Assembly (NCBI GenBank): GCA_014872815.1
Contig: WKFK01000014.1
Coordinates: 434,001-498,000, forward strand
DNA: 64,000 bases
Direction: 5' to 3'
From: Paracoccaceae bacterium
GTDB lineage: Bacteria; Pseudomonadota; Alphaproteobacteria; Rhodobacterales; Rhodobacteraceae
Positions within the stretch are counted from its first letter, which is position 1; each line of letters starts with the position of its first letter. The position numbers were made by a program, and so were the translations under genes. The notes under the pieces were generated by a model that was given only the letters and a program-made list of their open reading frames with translations, was not told where the DNA came from and made no database searches. This document shows, piece after piece, positions 27,501 to 37,134 of the stretch.

Positions 27501-28868
27501 TTAGACCGCTGCAGCCGCCTTCGCGTGATCGCGGTCAGACAGTTCTTCTGCCACCAGGAACGCCAGTTCCAGAGATTGGCTTGCATTCAAGCGCGGGTCA
27601 CACGCTGTGTGATAGCGTGCGGAGAGGTCTTCTTCGGTCACTGCACGCACACCGCCGGTGCACTCTGTCACATCCTGACCGGTCATCTCGAAATGCACGC
27701 CGCCCGGAATCGTACCCTCGGCTTTATGCACCCCGAAGAACTCACGCACCTCGCGCAGAACACTGTCGAACGGACGGGTTTTATAACCGGTCGCAGACTT
27801 GATTGTGTTGCCGTGCATTGGGTCACAGGTCCAAAGCACATTGGCGCCCTCTTCCTGTACCGCTTTGATCAATCGTGGCAGATGGTCACCAACGCTGCCG
27901 GCACCAAAGCGCGCGATCAATGTCAGGCGACCTGCCTCGTTTTCCGGATTCAGCTTTTCCATCAACACTTTGAGGTCGTCGGCGGTTGTGGTTGGACCAC
28001 ACTTCAAACCAATCGGGTTCTGCACGCCGCGCGCAAACTCAACGTGCGCGCCATCCGGTTGACGAGTGCGGTCACCGATCCAGATCATGTGACCAGACCC
28101 GGCCAGCCATTTGCCAGACGTCGAATCCAGGCGCGTCAGCGCCTCTTCATACTCAAGCAACAGAGATTCGTGGCTTGTGTAGAAATCCACGGTCTGCAGC
28201 GAATGCAAACGATCCGAGGTCACGCCCGCCGCCTTCATGAAATCCAGCGTGTCACTGATACGGTTGGCCATATCGCGGTATTTGGTGGCCTTCTCACCTT
28301 CTGTGAAACCTAGTGTCCAGGAATGCACCTGATGCACATCCGCGTAACCACCAGTCGAGAACGCACGCAGCAGGTTCAGCGTGGCGGCCGCTTGTGTATA
28401 GGCCTGCAACATCTTGTTTGGATTCGGAATTCGAGATTCGGGTGTAAAGTCCAACTCGTTGATGATGTCGCCGCGGTAGCTTGGCAGCTCCACACCATCC
28501 ACAGTTTCTATTGGCGCGGAACGTGGTTTGGCGAACTGACCGGCCATTCGGCCAACTTTCACCACAGGGACTTTGGCGCCATAGGTCAGAACCATCGCCA
28601 TTTGCAACATCACTTTGAATGTATCGCGAATGCCGTCTGCGCTGAACTGCTCAAAGCTCTCCGCACAGTCACCGCCTTGCAACAAAAAGGCCTCGCCGCG
28701 GGAAGCGGCACCAAGCTGAGCTTTCAGGCGACGCGCTTCGCCGGCAAAGACCAATGGCGGATAGCTAGCGAGCTTGGCTTCTACAGCCTTCAGCTCTGCG
28801 TCATCCGTATACTCAGGCATCTGAACCCGGGGCTTTGCGCGCCAGTCAGATTTTTGCCAGTCAGCCAT
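27501..28868 (-). CDS. 3-deoxy-7-phosphoheptulonate synthase, class II
   Basis: First enzyme of the shikimate pathway, condensing phosphoenolpyruvate with erythrose 4-phosphate. The 455 residues match the plant-like class II (AroA-II) type: [38 protein letters not shown] and [11 protein letters not shown] are all family blocks. I chose the start MADWQKSDW, since a longer in-frame extension to 28931 adds residues not typical of the family. Monocistronic with its own terminator. Class II enzymes are usually feedback regulated; no leader control is evident here. Confidence 0.95.
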   Translation of the reverse strand: MADWQKSDWRAKPRVQMPEYTDDAELKAVEAKLASYPPLVFAGEARRLKAQLGAASRGEAFLLQGGDCAESFEQFSADGIRDTFKVMLQMAMVLTYGAKVPVVKVGRMAGQFAKPRSAPIETVDGVELPSYRGDIINELDFTPESRIPNPNKMLQAYTQAAATLNLLRAFSTGGYADVHQVHSWTLGFTEGEKATKYRDMANRISDTLDFMKAAGVTSDRLHSLQTVDFYTSHESLLLEYEEALTRLDSTSGKWLAGSGHMIWIGDRTRQPDGAHVEFARGVQNPIGLKCGPTTTADDLKVLMEKLNPENEAGRLTLIARFGAGSVGDHLPRLIKAVQEEGANVLWTCDPMHGNTIKSATGYKTRPFDSVLREVREFFGVHKAEGTIPGGVHFEMTGQDVTECTGGVRAVTEEDLSARYHTACDPRLNASQSLELAFLVAEELSDRDHAKAAAAV

Positions 28869-29030
28869 TGTCTTTACTCCAATTAGACAGGTTAATGAGG
28901 CCTTATACAAAAGCTCTTGTCCCGGCGCCATAGATGAAATATCCGGCCTTGACGCGTTTGGTGAATGTTTCGTTTAATCGGTCAACTCGCCGCAACTAAA
29001 GATGCGCAGCCCCTCTAAGAAAAGGAAACG

Positions 29031-30032
29031 ATGTCAATGACTTCGGCACTCGCTTCTGTTCAAAACGACGCAAAATCGCGGCGCTTTGTTTTTGTGCTTC
29101 TGGACAAGTTCACATTGTTGTCGTTCGCGTCCGCAATAGACTGCTTACGCTTGGCCAATCGACACATGGGACGTGATCACTATTCCTGGATATTGGTTGG
29201 CGAAGGCGGCGATACCGTAAGTTGCTCAACAAACACAACTTTTAAGCTGGATGACGACCTTTCCGAGTTGCGCCGAGATGACACGATTGTGTTGTGCGGC
29301 GGAACGGAAATTCAGCAAGCGACGTCAAAAAAGCTACTGAATTGGCTTCGCAGGGAAGCACGCAAGGGCCCGTCTGTCATTGGGCTCTGCACGGCATCTT
29401 TTTGCATGGCTAAAGCTGGACTACTGGACGGCAAACGCGCAACGATCCACTGGGAGAATCAGGACAGCTTTGCCGAAGAGTTTGACGAGGTAGAGCTCTC
29501 TAAATCCGTGTTCACCATCGATTCAAACCGTATGACCACCGCAGGCGGTACATCCTCAATCGACCTGTTTTTAAAGCTGATCGCTAAGGATTTGGGAGAA
29601 GATGTTGCCAACTGGGTTGCCGACCAACAAATCTACAGCTCAATCCGCACAGACCAGGATACACAACGCCTGTCCGTCCCCACCCGGATCGGCGTGCGCC
29701 ATCCAAAACTGTCCATGGTTATCCAGATGATGGAAGCCAATATTGAAGAACCGATCAGCCCATCCCTGCTTGCAAAGGAAGTGGGAATGTCGACCCGCCA
29801 ATTGGAGCGTTTGTTCCGTCGTTACCTGAACCGCTCGCCCAAACGGTACTATATGGAGCTGCGCCTGCAAAAAGCACGTAACCTCCTGATGCAAACAGAT
29901 ATGAGCGTGATCAATGTAGCGCTGGCTTGCGGATTTGCCTCTCCAAGCCACTTCTCTAAATGCTACCGCGCGCACTACGAGACCACCCCCTACAGAGAGC
30001 GTGGCAGCCAGAGTTCACGCCTGACGATCTAA
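29031..30032 (+). CDS. GlxA-type AraC family transcriptional regulator
   Basis: 333 residues: an N-terminal DJ-1/PfpI-like domain (about 18-200) with the elbow IGLCTASFCMAKAG, then an AraC double helix-turn-helix (about 230-325) including LAKEVGMSTRQLERLFRRY and NVALACGFASPSHFSKCYR. Relatives (GbdR, CdhR, ArgR types) activate catabolic genes for carnitine, betaine or arginine. None of those targets is adjacent, so the effector is unknown. The gene ends one base from a convergent gene. Confidence 0.88.
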   Translation: MSMTSALASVQNDAKSRRFVFVLLDKFTLLSFASAIDCLRLANRHMGRDHYSWILVGEGGDTVSCSTNTTFKLDDDLSELRRDDTIVLCGGTEIQQATSKKLLNWLRREARKGPSVIGLCTASFCMAKAGLLDGKRATIHWENQDSFAEEFDEVELSKSVFTIDSNRMTTAGGTSSIDLFLKLIAKDLGEDVANWVADQQIYSSIRTDQDTQRLSVPTRIGVRHPKLSMVIQMMEANIEEPISPSLLAKEVGMSTRQLERLFRRYLNRSPKRYYMELRLQKARNLLMQTDMSVINVALACGFASPSHFSKCYRAHYETTPYRERGSQSSRLTI

Positions 30033-30033
30033 G

Positions 30034-30453
30034 TTAGAAGCGCGAAATGAACTTGGAAAACGTGGTGGTGTGCTCCACGTGAATGACTTGCTGCTGTGCG
30101 CCTTGCGTGTGTATCACGAGGTAGAGGTACAGATAGTCACCTTGCTCACTCCAATAGGCCAGCATTTCTTGGCGAAAACCGCCTTTAAGCGCTTCGGACT
30201 GAACTGTAGCTGAGCCGACAAAAGGTTCCGGAAAGGCTTCCGCCAGGGCCGCATTATACTCCGTTTTTTCTGAGTCGCTCAGAACAACATCTGGCTGGAT
30301 CATGTCGATCGCCTCACCAATCTCCTTGTTCATGACCATTTCATTGAATAACGCCAGCGACTGGTTGAATTGCGTACGCAAGTTGGTTTGCGCTTGTACA
30401 GTTGCTGTCGTCGCCAACAGAAGAGCGACGGAAAGAAAGCCATTTTTGATCAT
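30034..30453 (-). CDS. Secreted protein of unknown function
   Basis: 139 residues with a Sec signal peptide (about 1-21, ending VQAQ). The remainder is a small globular domain (LFNEMVMNKEIGEAIDMI, then beta-rich YLYLYLVIHT and HVEHTTTF). I do not recognise a family. It ends one base from the regulator gene's stop, with no terminator visible between them. The PQQ-dehydrogenase gene lies 42 bases beyond its 5' end on the same strand. Confidence 0.55.
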   Translation of the reverse strand: MIKNGFLSVALLLATTATVQAQTNLRTQFNQSLALFNEMVMNKEIGEAIDMIQPDVVLSDSEKTEYNAALAEAFPEPFVGSATVQSEALKGGFRQEMLAYWSEQGDYLYLYLVIHTQGAQQQVIHVEHTTTFSKFISRF

Positions 30454-30495
30454 CGTGCATCCACAGGTGATTGAAACAAATAGATTTCTTTCAAC

Positions 30496-31635
30496 CTAGC
30501 CGCCGGGGGTCATTCGGTAAAGTGTCCCTTTGTCCTCAGACAAGAACCAAATCCCCCCGCTTGGACCTTCGCGCACATCTCGAACGCGTTTGGTACTGTC
30601 CCCTCGCAGCTGTTCGACTTCCCTAGGCACCGGCCCTGATAGTCGGCTGATGTAATCAAATTTCAGGCTGCCGACAAAGAAATCCCCTTTCCATTGAGGC
30701 CACAGTTTGCCGGAGTAGATCATCAAACCAGAGGGAGCGATAGAAGGATCCCAGTAAAACTGCGGCTGTTTCATACCTGGCTTCGCAGTGCCTTCGCCTA
30801 TTTTGAAACCTGAGTAGTGCGTACCGTAGGAAATCACCGGCCAACCATAATTTGCGCCCTTCTCGATAAGGTTCAGCTCATCTCCTCCCTTAGCGCCATG
30901 CTCTACTGCCCAAAGGCGCCCCGACAGGTCAAGCGCCAAGCCTTGCGGATTTCGATGCCCGTAACTCCAGATTTCCCCTTGAGCGCCGGAAGTTGTCACA
31001 AACGGATTTCCTGATGACACTTCGCCATTTGGCGTTATCCGTACGATAGAACCTTCGTGTCGCGCCAAGTTTTGGGCGGATGGCCGATCCCCTCGCTCCC
31101 CAATGGACACATAAAGCATCCCGTCGTTGTCCTGCACAATACGGCTACCAAAGTGCCGCCCACCGGAGCTTCCTGCAGCCATTTCAAAAATTTGTCTTTG
31201 TTCCGTGAGTTTCTTGCCGTCTTCCGACAACCGCGCGCGCATAACCGCCGTTCCAGCTCCGCCTTCTTGTTTTTTTGCATAAGTCAGAAAAATGGTGCGG
31301 GATTGAGCAAAGTCCCGAGCAACAATTACGTCAAGTAAGCCGCCCTGCCCTTGCACGTGAATCGCCGGGAGACCTTTTACCGTACTGCGCTTGCCGCTAG
31401 CGTTAACATGCAAGAGCTTGCCGCGTTTCTCTGTGATCAGAAGCTCTCCATTAGGTAGAAACGCAAACGCCCAAGGCCCCTTTAAGCGCTCAACAACCGG
31501 GGTAATGGTGGCCGATCCTTGGGACGTCTGCAAATCGGCATACGCAAATGGAGCTGACAAAGAAGCGAATAGAAACAAGAGAGTATGTCGAAGGAAGGCG
31601 TGCACTTTGGGGCCTCTTTGCATCGGAGAAATCAC
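30496..31635 (-). CDS. PQQ-dependent soluble aldose dehydrogenase (YliI/Asd type)
   Basis: Secreted six-bladed beta-propeller sugar dehydrogenase using pyrroloquinoline quinone. The 379 residues start with a signal peptide (about 1-33) and carry the family stretches GPWAFAFLPNGELLITEKRG, GGRHFGSRIV and YGHRNPQGLALD with the catalytic-region histidine. Periplasmic oxidation of aldoses feeds the respiratory chain. No PQQ synthesis genes are in the window. The downstream small secreted protein may be co-transcribed. Confidence 0.88.
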   Translation of the reverse strand: MISPMQRGPKVHAFLRHTLLFLFASLSAPFAYADLQTSQGSATITPVVERLKGPWAFAFLPNGELLITEKRGKLLHVNASGKRSTVKGLPAIHVQGQGGLLDVIVARDFAQSRTIFLTYAKKQEGGAGTAVMRARLSEDGKKLTEQRQIFEMAAGSSGGRHFGSRIVQDNDGMLYVSIGERGDRPSAQNLARHEGSIVRITPNGEVSSGNPFVTTSGAQGEIWSYGHRNPQGLALDLSGRLWAVEHGAKGGDELNLIEKGANYGWPVISYGTHYSGFKIGEGTAKPGMKQPQFYWDPSIAPSGLMIYSGKLWPQWKGDFFVGSLKFDYISRLSGPVPREVEQLRGDSTKRVRDVREGPSGGIWFLSEDKGTLYRMTPGG

Positions 31636-31763
31636 GAGACTTATCCTCTCACATCCCGCTCTGAATTGATGTTCAAAAATCAGTCATCGACCTCTTTTCT
31701 TTTGAAATCACCCCGCATAGGCTCTCGTTCGGAACAAGAAAAAAACCAATAGGGAGTTTCCAC

Positions 31764-32951
31764 ATGAAAAAGCTGCTTTTGGCATCCGCCGCTGGCGCAC
31801 TGCTGGCTGGCGCGGCATCCGCAGAAGAAATCAAGCTGGGTGTGATCCTCGGCTTCACCGGCCCAATTGAATCGCTGACGCCATCCATGGCGGACGGCGC
31901 AGAGCTGGCAATGAAAGAAGTCTCCGACAGCGGCAAGCTGCTCGGTGGCGCAACTGTGACTTCCGTTCGCGCGGACTCCACCTGTATCGACGCAGCGGCG
32001 GCCTCTGCTGCAGCAGAACGTCTGATTACGGCAGAAGGCGTAAAAGGCATCATGGGCGCAGACTGCTCCGGTGTGACCGGCGCGATCCTGAACAACGTGG
32101 CAGTGGCAAACGGCGTTGTGATGGTCTCCCCATCCGCGACCTCTCCAGGCCTGAGCCACGCAAATAACGAAGACAACGGCTTGTTCTTCCGCACTGCGCC
32201 ATCTGATGCCCGTCAAGGTGTTGTAATGACCGAGGTGCTGATGGAAGAAGGCATCAAAGAAGTTGCGGTGACCTACACCAACAATGACTACGGCAAAGGT
32301 CTGGCGGACAGCTTCCAAGCGGCGTTTGAAGCGGCTGGTGGTTCCGTGACCATCAACGCGGCGCACGAAGACGGCAAAGCCGATTACTCCGCAGAAGTTG
32401 GCGCTCTGGCAGCCGCAGGCGGCGAGCGCCTGGTTGTGGCGGGCTATGTTGACCAAGGTGGTTCCGGCATCGTGCGCGCGGCCATCGACTCCGGCGCGTT
32501 TGACACGTTCCACTTCCCGGACGGCATGATCTCCGACAAGCTGCAGGAAAACTTCGGTGACGAAATCGAAGGTTCCACCGGTCAGCACCCTGGCACCGAC
32601 AGCCCTGGCGCGGCGAAATTTGGTGAGATCGTTGGCGATGCATTCGACGCGACTTCCCCATTCACCCCAGAATCCTATGACGCGGCAGCGCTGATCCTGC
32701 TGGCAATGCAAGCGGCGGGCTCTTCCGATCCAGCGGCTTACAAAGACAAAGTCATGGATGTGGCCAACGCGCCTGGTGAACAGATCTTCCCAGGTGAACT
32801 GGCCAAAGCGCTGGAAATCATCGCAGGTGGCGGCGACGTGGACTACGTTGGTGCAACCGCGGTTGAGCTGATCGGCGCAGGTGAGTCGGCCGGTAACTAC
32901 CGTCAGATCGTGATCGACGGTGGCAAAATCGCCACCGCTAAGTACCGCTAA
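31764..32951 (+). CDS. Branched-chain amino acid type ABC substrate-binding protein
   Basis: Periplasmic Leu/Ile/Val-type (PBP type I) receptor of 395 residues with a signal peptide ending ASA (about residue 20). IKLGVILGFTGPIESL and VTYTNNDYGKGLADSF are typical family segments. It heads a five-gene transporter operon with two ATPases and two permeases. A hairpin between it and livG would let it be made in excess. The ligand could be an amino acid, amide or urea; the sequence does not settle that. Confidence 0.9.
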   Translation: MKKLLLASAAGALLAGAASAEEIKLGVILGFTGPIESLTPSMADGAELAMKEVSDSGKLLGGATVTSVRADSTCIDAAAASAAAERLITAEGVKGIMGADCSGVTGAILNNVAVANGVVMVSPSATSPGLSHANNEDNGLFFRTAPSDARQGVVMTEVLMEEGIKEVAVTYTNNDYGKGLADSFQAAFEAAGGSVTINAAHEDGKADYSAEVGALAAAGGERLVVAGYVDQGGSGIVRAAIDSGAFDTFHFPDGMISDKLQENFGDEIEGSTGQHPGTDSPGAAKFGEIVGDAFDATSPFTPESYDAAALILLAMQAAGSSDPAAYKDKVMDVANAPGEQIFPGELAKALEIIAGGGDVDYVGATAVELIGAGESAGNYRQIVIDGGKIATAKYR

Positions 32952-32973
32952 TCATTTGATGATGCGAGACCCA

Positions 32974-33003
32974 AAACAGCCCGGCTTGTCCGGGCTGTTT
33001 TTC
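32974..33003 (+). terminator. Intra-operon hairpin after the binding-protein gene
   Basis: AAACAGCCCGG/CCGGGCTGTTT 11-bp stem with a CTTGT loop, followed by TTC. The position between receptor and ATPase genes suggests partial termination or mRNA protection. Confidence 0.8.
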
Positions 33004-33045
33004 AATATATAAGGCGCGGCACGAACTGCGCATGGGGGAAATGCT

Positions 33046-33828
33046 ATGATCGTCGTAGAAGACGTTCACAAACATTTTGGGGGGTTTCGCGCTGTTGACG
33101 GAGCGAACCTGACAATTGAGCCGGGATCAATCACCGGTCTCATCGGGCCAAACGGTGCCGGGAAAACCACTCTTTTCAATGTGATCGCCGGAGTTTTGCA
33201 ACCAACTTCTGGACGCGTGACGATGGACGGAGAAGACATCACCGGCCTGCCGCCGCATGAACTCTTCCACAAAGGGCTGCTGCGGACGTTCCAGATCGCG
33301 CATGAGTTCAGCTCGATGAGCTGTCGCGAGAACCTGATGATGGTGCCTGGCGGGCAATCTGGTGAAACGCTGTGGAACACCTGGTTTGGGCGCAAGCGGA
33401 TTGCGGATGAGGAACGCGCATTGCGGGCGAAAGCAGACGAAGTGCTTGAATTCCTTACGGTTGAGCATCTGGCAGACCACAAAGCCGGTCAGATTTCCGG
33501 CGGACAGAAGAAGCTTCTGGAGCTGGGACGCACCATGATGGTGGATGCCAAAATCGTCTTTCTGGACGAAGTTGGCGCCGGGGTGAACCGCACCCTGCTG
33601 AACACTATTGGTGATGCGATTCAACGGCTTAACAAAGAGCGTGGCTACACCTTTGTGGTGATTGAACATGACATGGATTTCATTGGGCGCCTGTGTGATC
33701 CGGTGATCTGTATGGCCGAGGGCAAAGTGCTCGCAGAAGGCACTTTGGATGAGATCAAAGCCAACGAACAGGTGATCGAGGCCTACCTCGGCACTGGGCT
33801 CAAAAACAAGGAACAGCTGAACGCATAA
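33046..33828 (+). CDS. Liv-type ABC transporter ATPase (LivG-like)
   Basis: Cytoplasmic ATPase of 260 residues: Walker A GPNGAGKTT, signature ISGGQKKLLELGR, Walker B VFLDEVGAGVN (Val where most family members have Pro after the Glu), and switch His in VVIEHDMDF. Second gene of the uptake operon. It is separated from livF by 96 bases that contain the 43-bp dispersed repeat, unlike the tight spacing elsewhere in the operon. Confidence 0.92.
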   Translation: MIVVEDVHKHFGGFRAVDGANLTIEPGSITGLIGPNGAGKTTLFNVIAGVLQPTSGRVTMDGEDITGLPPHELFHKGLLRTFQIAHEFSSMSCRENLMMVPGGQSGETLWNTWFGRKRIADEERALRAKADEVLEFLTVEHLADHKAGQISGGQKKLLELGRTMMVDAKIVFLDEVGAGVNRTLLNTIGDAIQRLNKERGYTFVVIEHDMDFIGRLCDPVICMAEGKVLAEGTLDEIKANEQVIEAYLGTGLKNKEQLNA

Positions 33829-33840
33829 GGACCAAAAGGC

Positions 33841-33883
33841 ACGTCGGTATTGCGTCGGTATCGCGACTGTATCGCGGAGGTGC
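33841..33883 (+). repeat. 43-bp dispersed repeat, copy 2
   Basis: It begins 12 bases after the livG stop and matches the minus strand of 23451-23493 at 41 of 43 positions, differing at positions 12 and 31. The three internal 11-base units are GTCGGTATTGC, GTCGGTATCGC and GACTGTATCGC. Both copies sit just 3' of a coding gene and in that gene's orientation. Confidence 0.85.
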
Positions 33884-33924
33884 AAAAATCGATCCCAAAA
33901 TGCGATTTCAGCGGGGAGTGAGTG

Positions 33925-34752
33925 ATGACGGGAAACCCGTATCAGGACGATCGCGGCAACAAAGACGCCACGATAGCCAACCCCAAGGGCGGAGGCGAAA
34001 TGACGCCCGCCGTGGGGACCGGCAAAGAAATGAACACAACAGACGCCTTTCTGGTTGGCGACAGCATGACCGGCGGCTACGGCAAAGATGGGCCGGACAT
34101 TTTGCATGACTGCACCATCGCCGTGAACCCGGGCGAGATAGCCGTAATTGTCGGGCCAAACGGCGCAGGCAAATCCACCGGTATGAAAGCGGTGTTTGGC
34201 ATGTTGAACCTGCGCCAGGGCTCGGTGCGGCTGGATGGAGAAGACATCACCGCCCTCACGCCGCAGGCCCGCGTGGCCAAAGGCATGGGATTTGTGCCGC
34301 AGGTGAACAATATCTTCACCTCGATGACCGTGGAAGAGAACCTTGAAATGGGTGCCTTCATTCGCACCGATGATTTCTCCGACACAATGGAACAGGTCTA
34401 TGGCCTCTTCCCGATCCTGAAAGAAAAGCGCAACCAGCCAGCAGGCGAACTCTCTGGTGGTCAGCGTCAACAGGTGGCCGTGGGCCGCGCGTTGATGACC
34501 CAGCCTAAGGTGCTGATGCTGGATGAGCCGACTGCAGGTGTGTCGCCAATTGTGATGGACGAGCTGTTTGACCGGATCATCGAAGTCAGCCGCACCGGCA
34601 TTCCGATCCTGATGGTCGAGCAAAACGCCCGTCAGGCGCTGGAAATTGCCGACAAAGGCTATGTGCTGGTTCAGGGCCGCAATGCTTACACCGGCACAGG
34701 CAAAGACCTGCTCGCGGACGAAGAAGTCCGCAAATCGTTCTTGGGGGGCTGA
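33925..34752 (+). CDS. Liv-type ABC transporter ATPase (LivF-like), N-terminally extended
   Basis: 275 residues: Walker A GPNGAGKST, signature LSGGQRQQVAVGR, Walker B LMLDEPTAGVSP, switch His replaced by Gln in MVEQNAR as is usual for LivF. The ATG at 33925 has a strong GGGGAG six bases upstream. It adds about 35 polar, low-complexity residues before the ordinary LivF start. A shorter start at 34030 (MNTTDAFLVG) would give standard length. The extension follows directly on the dispersed repeat. ATPase identity is secure, the start is not. Confidence 0.88.
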   Translation: MTGNPYQDDRGNKDATIANPKGGGEMTPAVGTGKEMNTTDAFLVGDSMTGGYGKDGPDILHDCTIAVNPGEIAVIVGPNGAGKSTGMKAVFGMLNLRQGSVRLDGEDITALTPQARVAKGMGFVPQVNNIFTSMTVEENLEMGAFIRTDDFSDTMEQVYGLFPILKEKRNQPAGELSGGQRQQVAVGRALMTQPKVLMLDEPTAGVSPIVMDELFDRIIEVSRTGIPILMVEQNARQALEIADKGYVLVQGRNAYTGTGKDLLADEEVRKSFLGG

Positions 34753-34757
34753 GGCAC

Positions 34758-35768
34758 ATGGACTTTCTCAACGCCCTTGTGGCGCTTTCTAACTTTGTCA
34801 TCATCCCCGCGATTGCCTATGGCAGCCAGCTGGCGCTAGGCGCGCTGGGGGTTACGCTGATCTACGGCATCTTGCGGTTCTCCAACTTTGCCCATGGTGA
34901 CACCATGGACTTTGGCGCGATGATTGGCGTTTTGGTCACCTGGTTCCTGCAGTCGATGGGCGTGAGCTTTGGCCCGCTGCCAACGGCTCTTCTGGCCCTG
35001 CCCTTTGCGATTCTGGGCACCATGGCGCTGGTGTTGATCACCGACCGCGTGGTCTATCGCTTCTATCGTGAGCAAAAGGCCAAGCCTGTGATCCTCGTGA
35101 TCGTGTCGATGGGCGTGATGTTCATCATGAACGGTCTGGTGCGTTTCATCATTGGTCCTAATGACCAGAAGTTTGCCGACGGCGAACGCTTCATCATTTC
35201 GGTGCGGGAGTTCAAAGCCCTGACCGGCCTCAAGGAAGGTCTGGCGATCAAGACCACCCAAGGCATCACTGTTGTGGTGGCGATCATCGCCGTGGCGCTG
35301 CTGTTCTGGTTCCTCAACCGCACCCGCACCGGTAAGTCGATGCGTGCCTATTCGGACAACGAAGATCTGGCGCTTTTGTCGGGCATCAATCCGGAGCGTG
35401 TGGTGATGTACACGTGGCTGATCGTGGCTGCGCTCGCGACAACTGCCGGTGTGCTCTATGGCCTCGACAAATCCTTCAAACCCTTTGTCTACTTCCAGCT
35501 GCTGTTGCCGATCTTTGCGTCGGCCATTGTTGGCGGTCTTGGCAGCCCGTTGGGCGCCATCGCCGGTGGGTTTGTGATTGCCTTCTCTGAAGTCACCATC
35601 ACTTACGCCTGGAAAAAAGTGCTGAAATACATGCTGCCGGAAAGCCTGGAACCTTCCAGCCTCATGCAGCTTTTGAGCACAGACTACAAATTTGCCGTCA
35701 GCTTCGTGATCCTGATTGTGGTCCTGTTGTTTAAGCCGACCGGCCTGTTCAAGGGGAAATCGGTATGA
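34758..35768 (+). CDS. Liv-type ABC permease (LivH-like)
   Basis: Inner-membrane permease of 336 residues with about eight hydrophobic segments. The family loop GINPERVVMYTWLIVAALATT carries the ATPase-contact region, and ALGVTLIYGILRFSNFAHGD lies near the N-terminus. Five bases after livF; its stop overlaps the livM start (ATGA). Confidence 0.92.
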   Translation: MDFLNALVALSNFVIIPAIAYGSQLALGALGVTLIYGILRFSNFAHGDTMDFGAMIGVLVTWFLQSMGVSFGPLPTALLALPFAILGTMALVLITDRVVYRFYREQKAKPVILVIVSMGVMFIMNGLVRFIIGPNDQKFADGERFIISVREFKALTGLKEGLAIKTTQGITVVVAIIAVALLFWFLNRTRTGKSMRAYSDNEDLALLSGINPERVVMYTWLIVAALATTAGVLYGLDKSFKPFVYFQLLLPIFASAIVGGLGSPLGAIAGGFVIAFSEVTITYAWKKVLKYMLPESLEPSSLMQLLSTDYKFAVSFVILIVVLLFKPTGLFKGKSV

Positions 35769-37069
35769 GCGAGACAGTTAAAAACACCGCTCTGTTTGGT
35801 CTGGTCTTTGGCCTGATAGTTCTGACCGGATTTATGCAGAGCTGGAACGTGGCTGTGCTTATTCTCAACATGGGTTTGATCTCTGCCATTATGGCGTTGG
35901 GGGTGAACCTGCAGTGGGGCTTTGCCGGGCTGTTTAACGTGGGTGTCATGGGCTTTGTTGCTCTGGGTGGTCTGGCCGTAGTGCTGACCTCCGCTGCGCC
36001 TGTTGAAGGGGCTTGGAGCGCAGGTGGTTGGCGCATTGTGATCGCCCTACTGGCAGGTGCAGGCACAATTGTCGCCACGGTGGTGGTGCGTCAGCGCATG
36101 GCGGCAGGCCGCGCGCGTAACATTGCCACCATCGCCATTCTGGTTGTGGGCTTCTTCCTCTATCGCGGCATCTTCGATCCGGGTGTGGCCGCTGTGGAAG
36201 CGATCAATCCGGCGCTGCAGGGCAATCTGGGTGGTCTAAACCTGCCGGTGCTGCTGGCCTGGCCCATGGGTGGCCTGTTGGCCGCTGGCGTAGCCTGGTT
36301 GATTGGTAAAACAGCGCTGGGTCTACGCTCGGACTATCTGGCGATTGCGACCCTGGGTATTGCCGAGATCATCATTGCGGTGATGAAAAACGAAGACTGG
36401 CTGGCGCGTGGCGTGAAAAACGTTGTGGGTCTGGACCGTCCTGTGCCGTATGAGATCGACCTGCAGAATTCGTCTGCTTTCATCAACCGGGCCGAGGGGC
36501 TTGGCATGGATGTGGCGACAGCCTCGTCGCTATTTGTGAAGCTCAACTACTCGATCCTGTTTGCAGTGGTTCTGGCAATCATTTTTGTGATGGCACAACT
36601 TGCGTTGAAGAGCCCCTGGGGCCGGATGATGCGCGCGATCCGCGACAATGAAGTGGCGGCTGAGGCCATGGGCAAAGACGTGACCAACCGTCACTTGCAG
36701 ATCTTTGTGATTGGCTCCGCGGTGTGTGGCATTGCTGGCGCAATGATGACCACGCTGGACGGGCAGCTGACACCGGGCACCTATAACCCGCTGCGCTATA
36801 CCTTCCTGATCTGGGTGATGGTGATTGTAGGCGGCTCTGGCAACAACCTTGGTGCTGTGCTGGGCGGGTTCCTGATCTGGTTCCTTTGGGTTCAGGTAGA
36901 GCCGATGGGCCTGTGGCTGATGGAAGTGATTACATCGGGCATGGCCGAGGACAGTGGTCTTAAGAAACACCTGATCGACAGCGCGGCGCATATGCGGCTG
37001 TTGACCATGGGGGTGATCTTACTGCTGGTGCTGAGGTTCAGCCCTCGCGGTTTGATCCCGGAGAAGTAA
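35765..37069 (+). CDS. Liv-type ABC permease (LivM-like)
   Basis: Second permease, 434 residues, longer than many LivM proteins because of extra hydrophobic segments between about 75 and 130. It has the typical LGVNLQWGFAGLFNVG near the N-terminus, LRSDYLAIATLGIAEI, and the cytoplasmic loop GRMMRAIRDNEVAAEAMGKD. Last gene of the operon, followed by a terminator six bases on. Confidence 0.92.
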   Translation: MSETVKNTALFGLVFGLIVLTGFMQSWNVAVLILNMGLISAIMALGVNLQWGFAGLFNVGVMGFVALGGLAVVLTSAAPVEGAWSAGGWRIVIALLAGAGTIVATVVVRQRMAAGRARNIATIAILVVGFFLYRGIFDPGVAAVEAINPALQGNLGGLNLPVLLAWPMGGLLAAGVAWLIGKTALGLRSDYLAIATLGIAEIIIAVMKNEDWLARGVKNVVGLDRPVPYEIDLQNSSAFINRAEGLGMDVATASSLFVKLNYSILFAVVLAIIFVMAQLALKSPWGRMMRAIRDNEVAAEAMGKDVTNRHLQIFVIGSAVCGIAGAMMTTLDGQLTPGTYNPLRYTFLIWVMVIVGGSGNNLGAVLGGFLIWFLWVQVEPMGLWLMEVITSGMAEDSGLKKHLIDSAAHMRLLTMGVILLLVLRFSPRGLIPEK

Positions 37070-37074
37070 AAAGG

Positions 37075-37099
37075 AAGGCGCCCCAGTGGGGCGCCTTTT
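37075..37099 (+). terminator. Intrinsic terminator of the Liv-type operon
   Basis: AAGGCGCCCC/GGGGCGCCTT 10-bp stem with an AGT loop, followed by TTG. The minus strand has TTCC then TTTTTAC beyond the stem and could serve the convergent HerA-like gene. Confidence 0.85.
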
Positions 37100-37134
37100 G
37101 CCTTCGGCGAAGGTATTGCTCGAAGGCGAAGTTC

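Noticed and set aside
31680..32711. Minus-strand open frame opposite the Liv-type binding protein
   Set aside because: Cys/Arg/Gly-rich shadow of a conserved gene, with no family resemblance.
33127..34623. 498-codon open frame on the minus strand across livG-livF
   Set aside because: Antisense to two clear ATPases and running through their intergenic gap. The His/Phe-rich translation has no recognisable motif.
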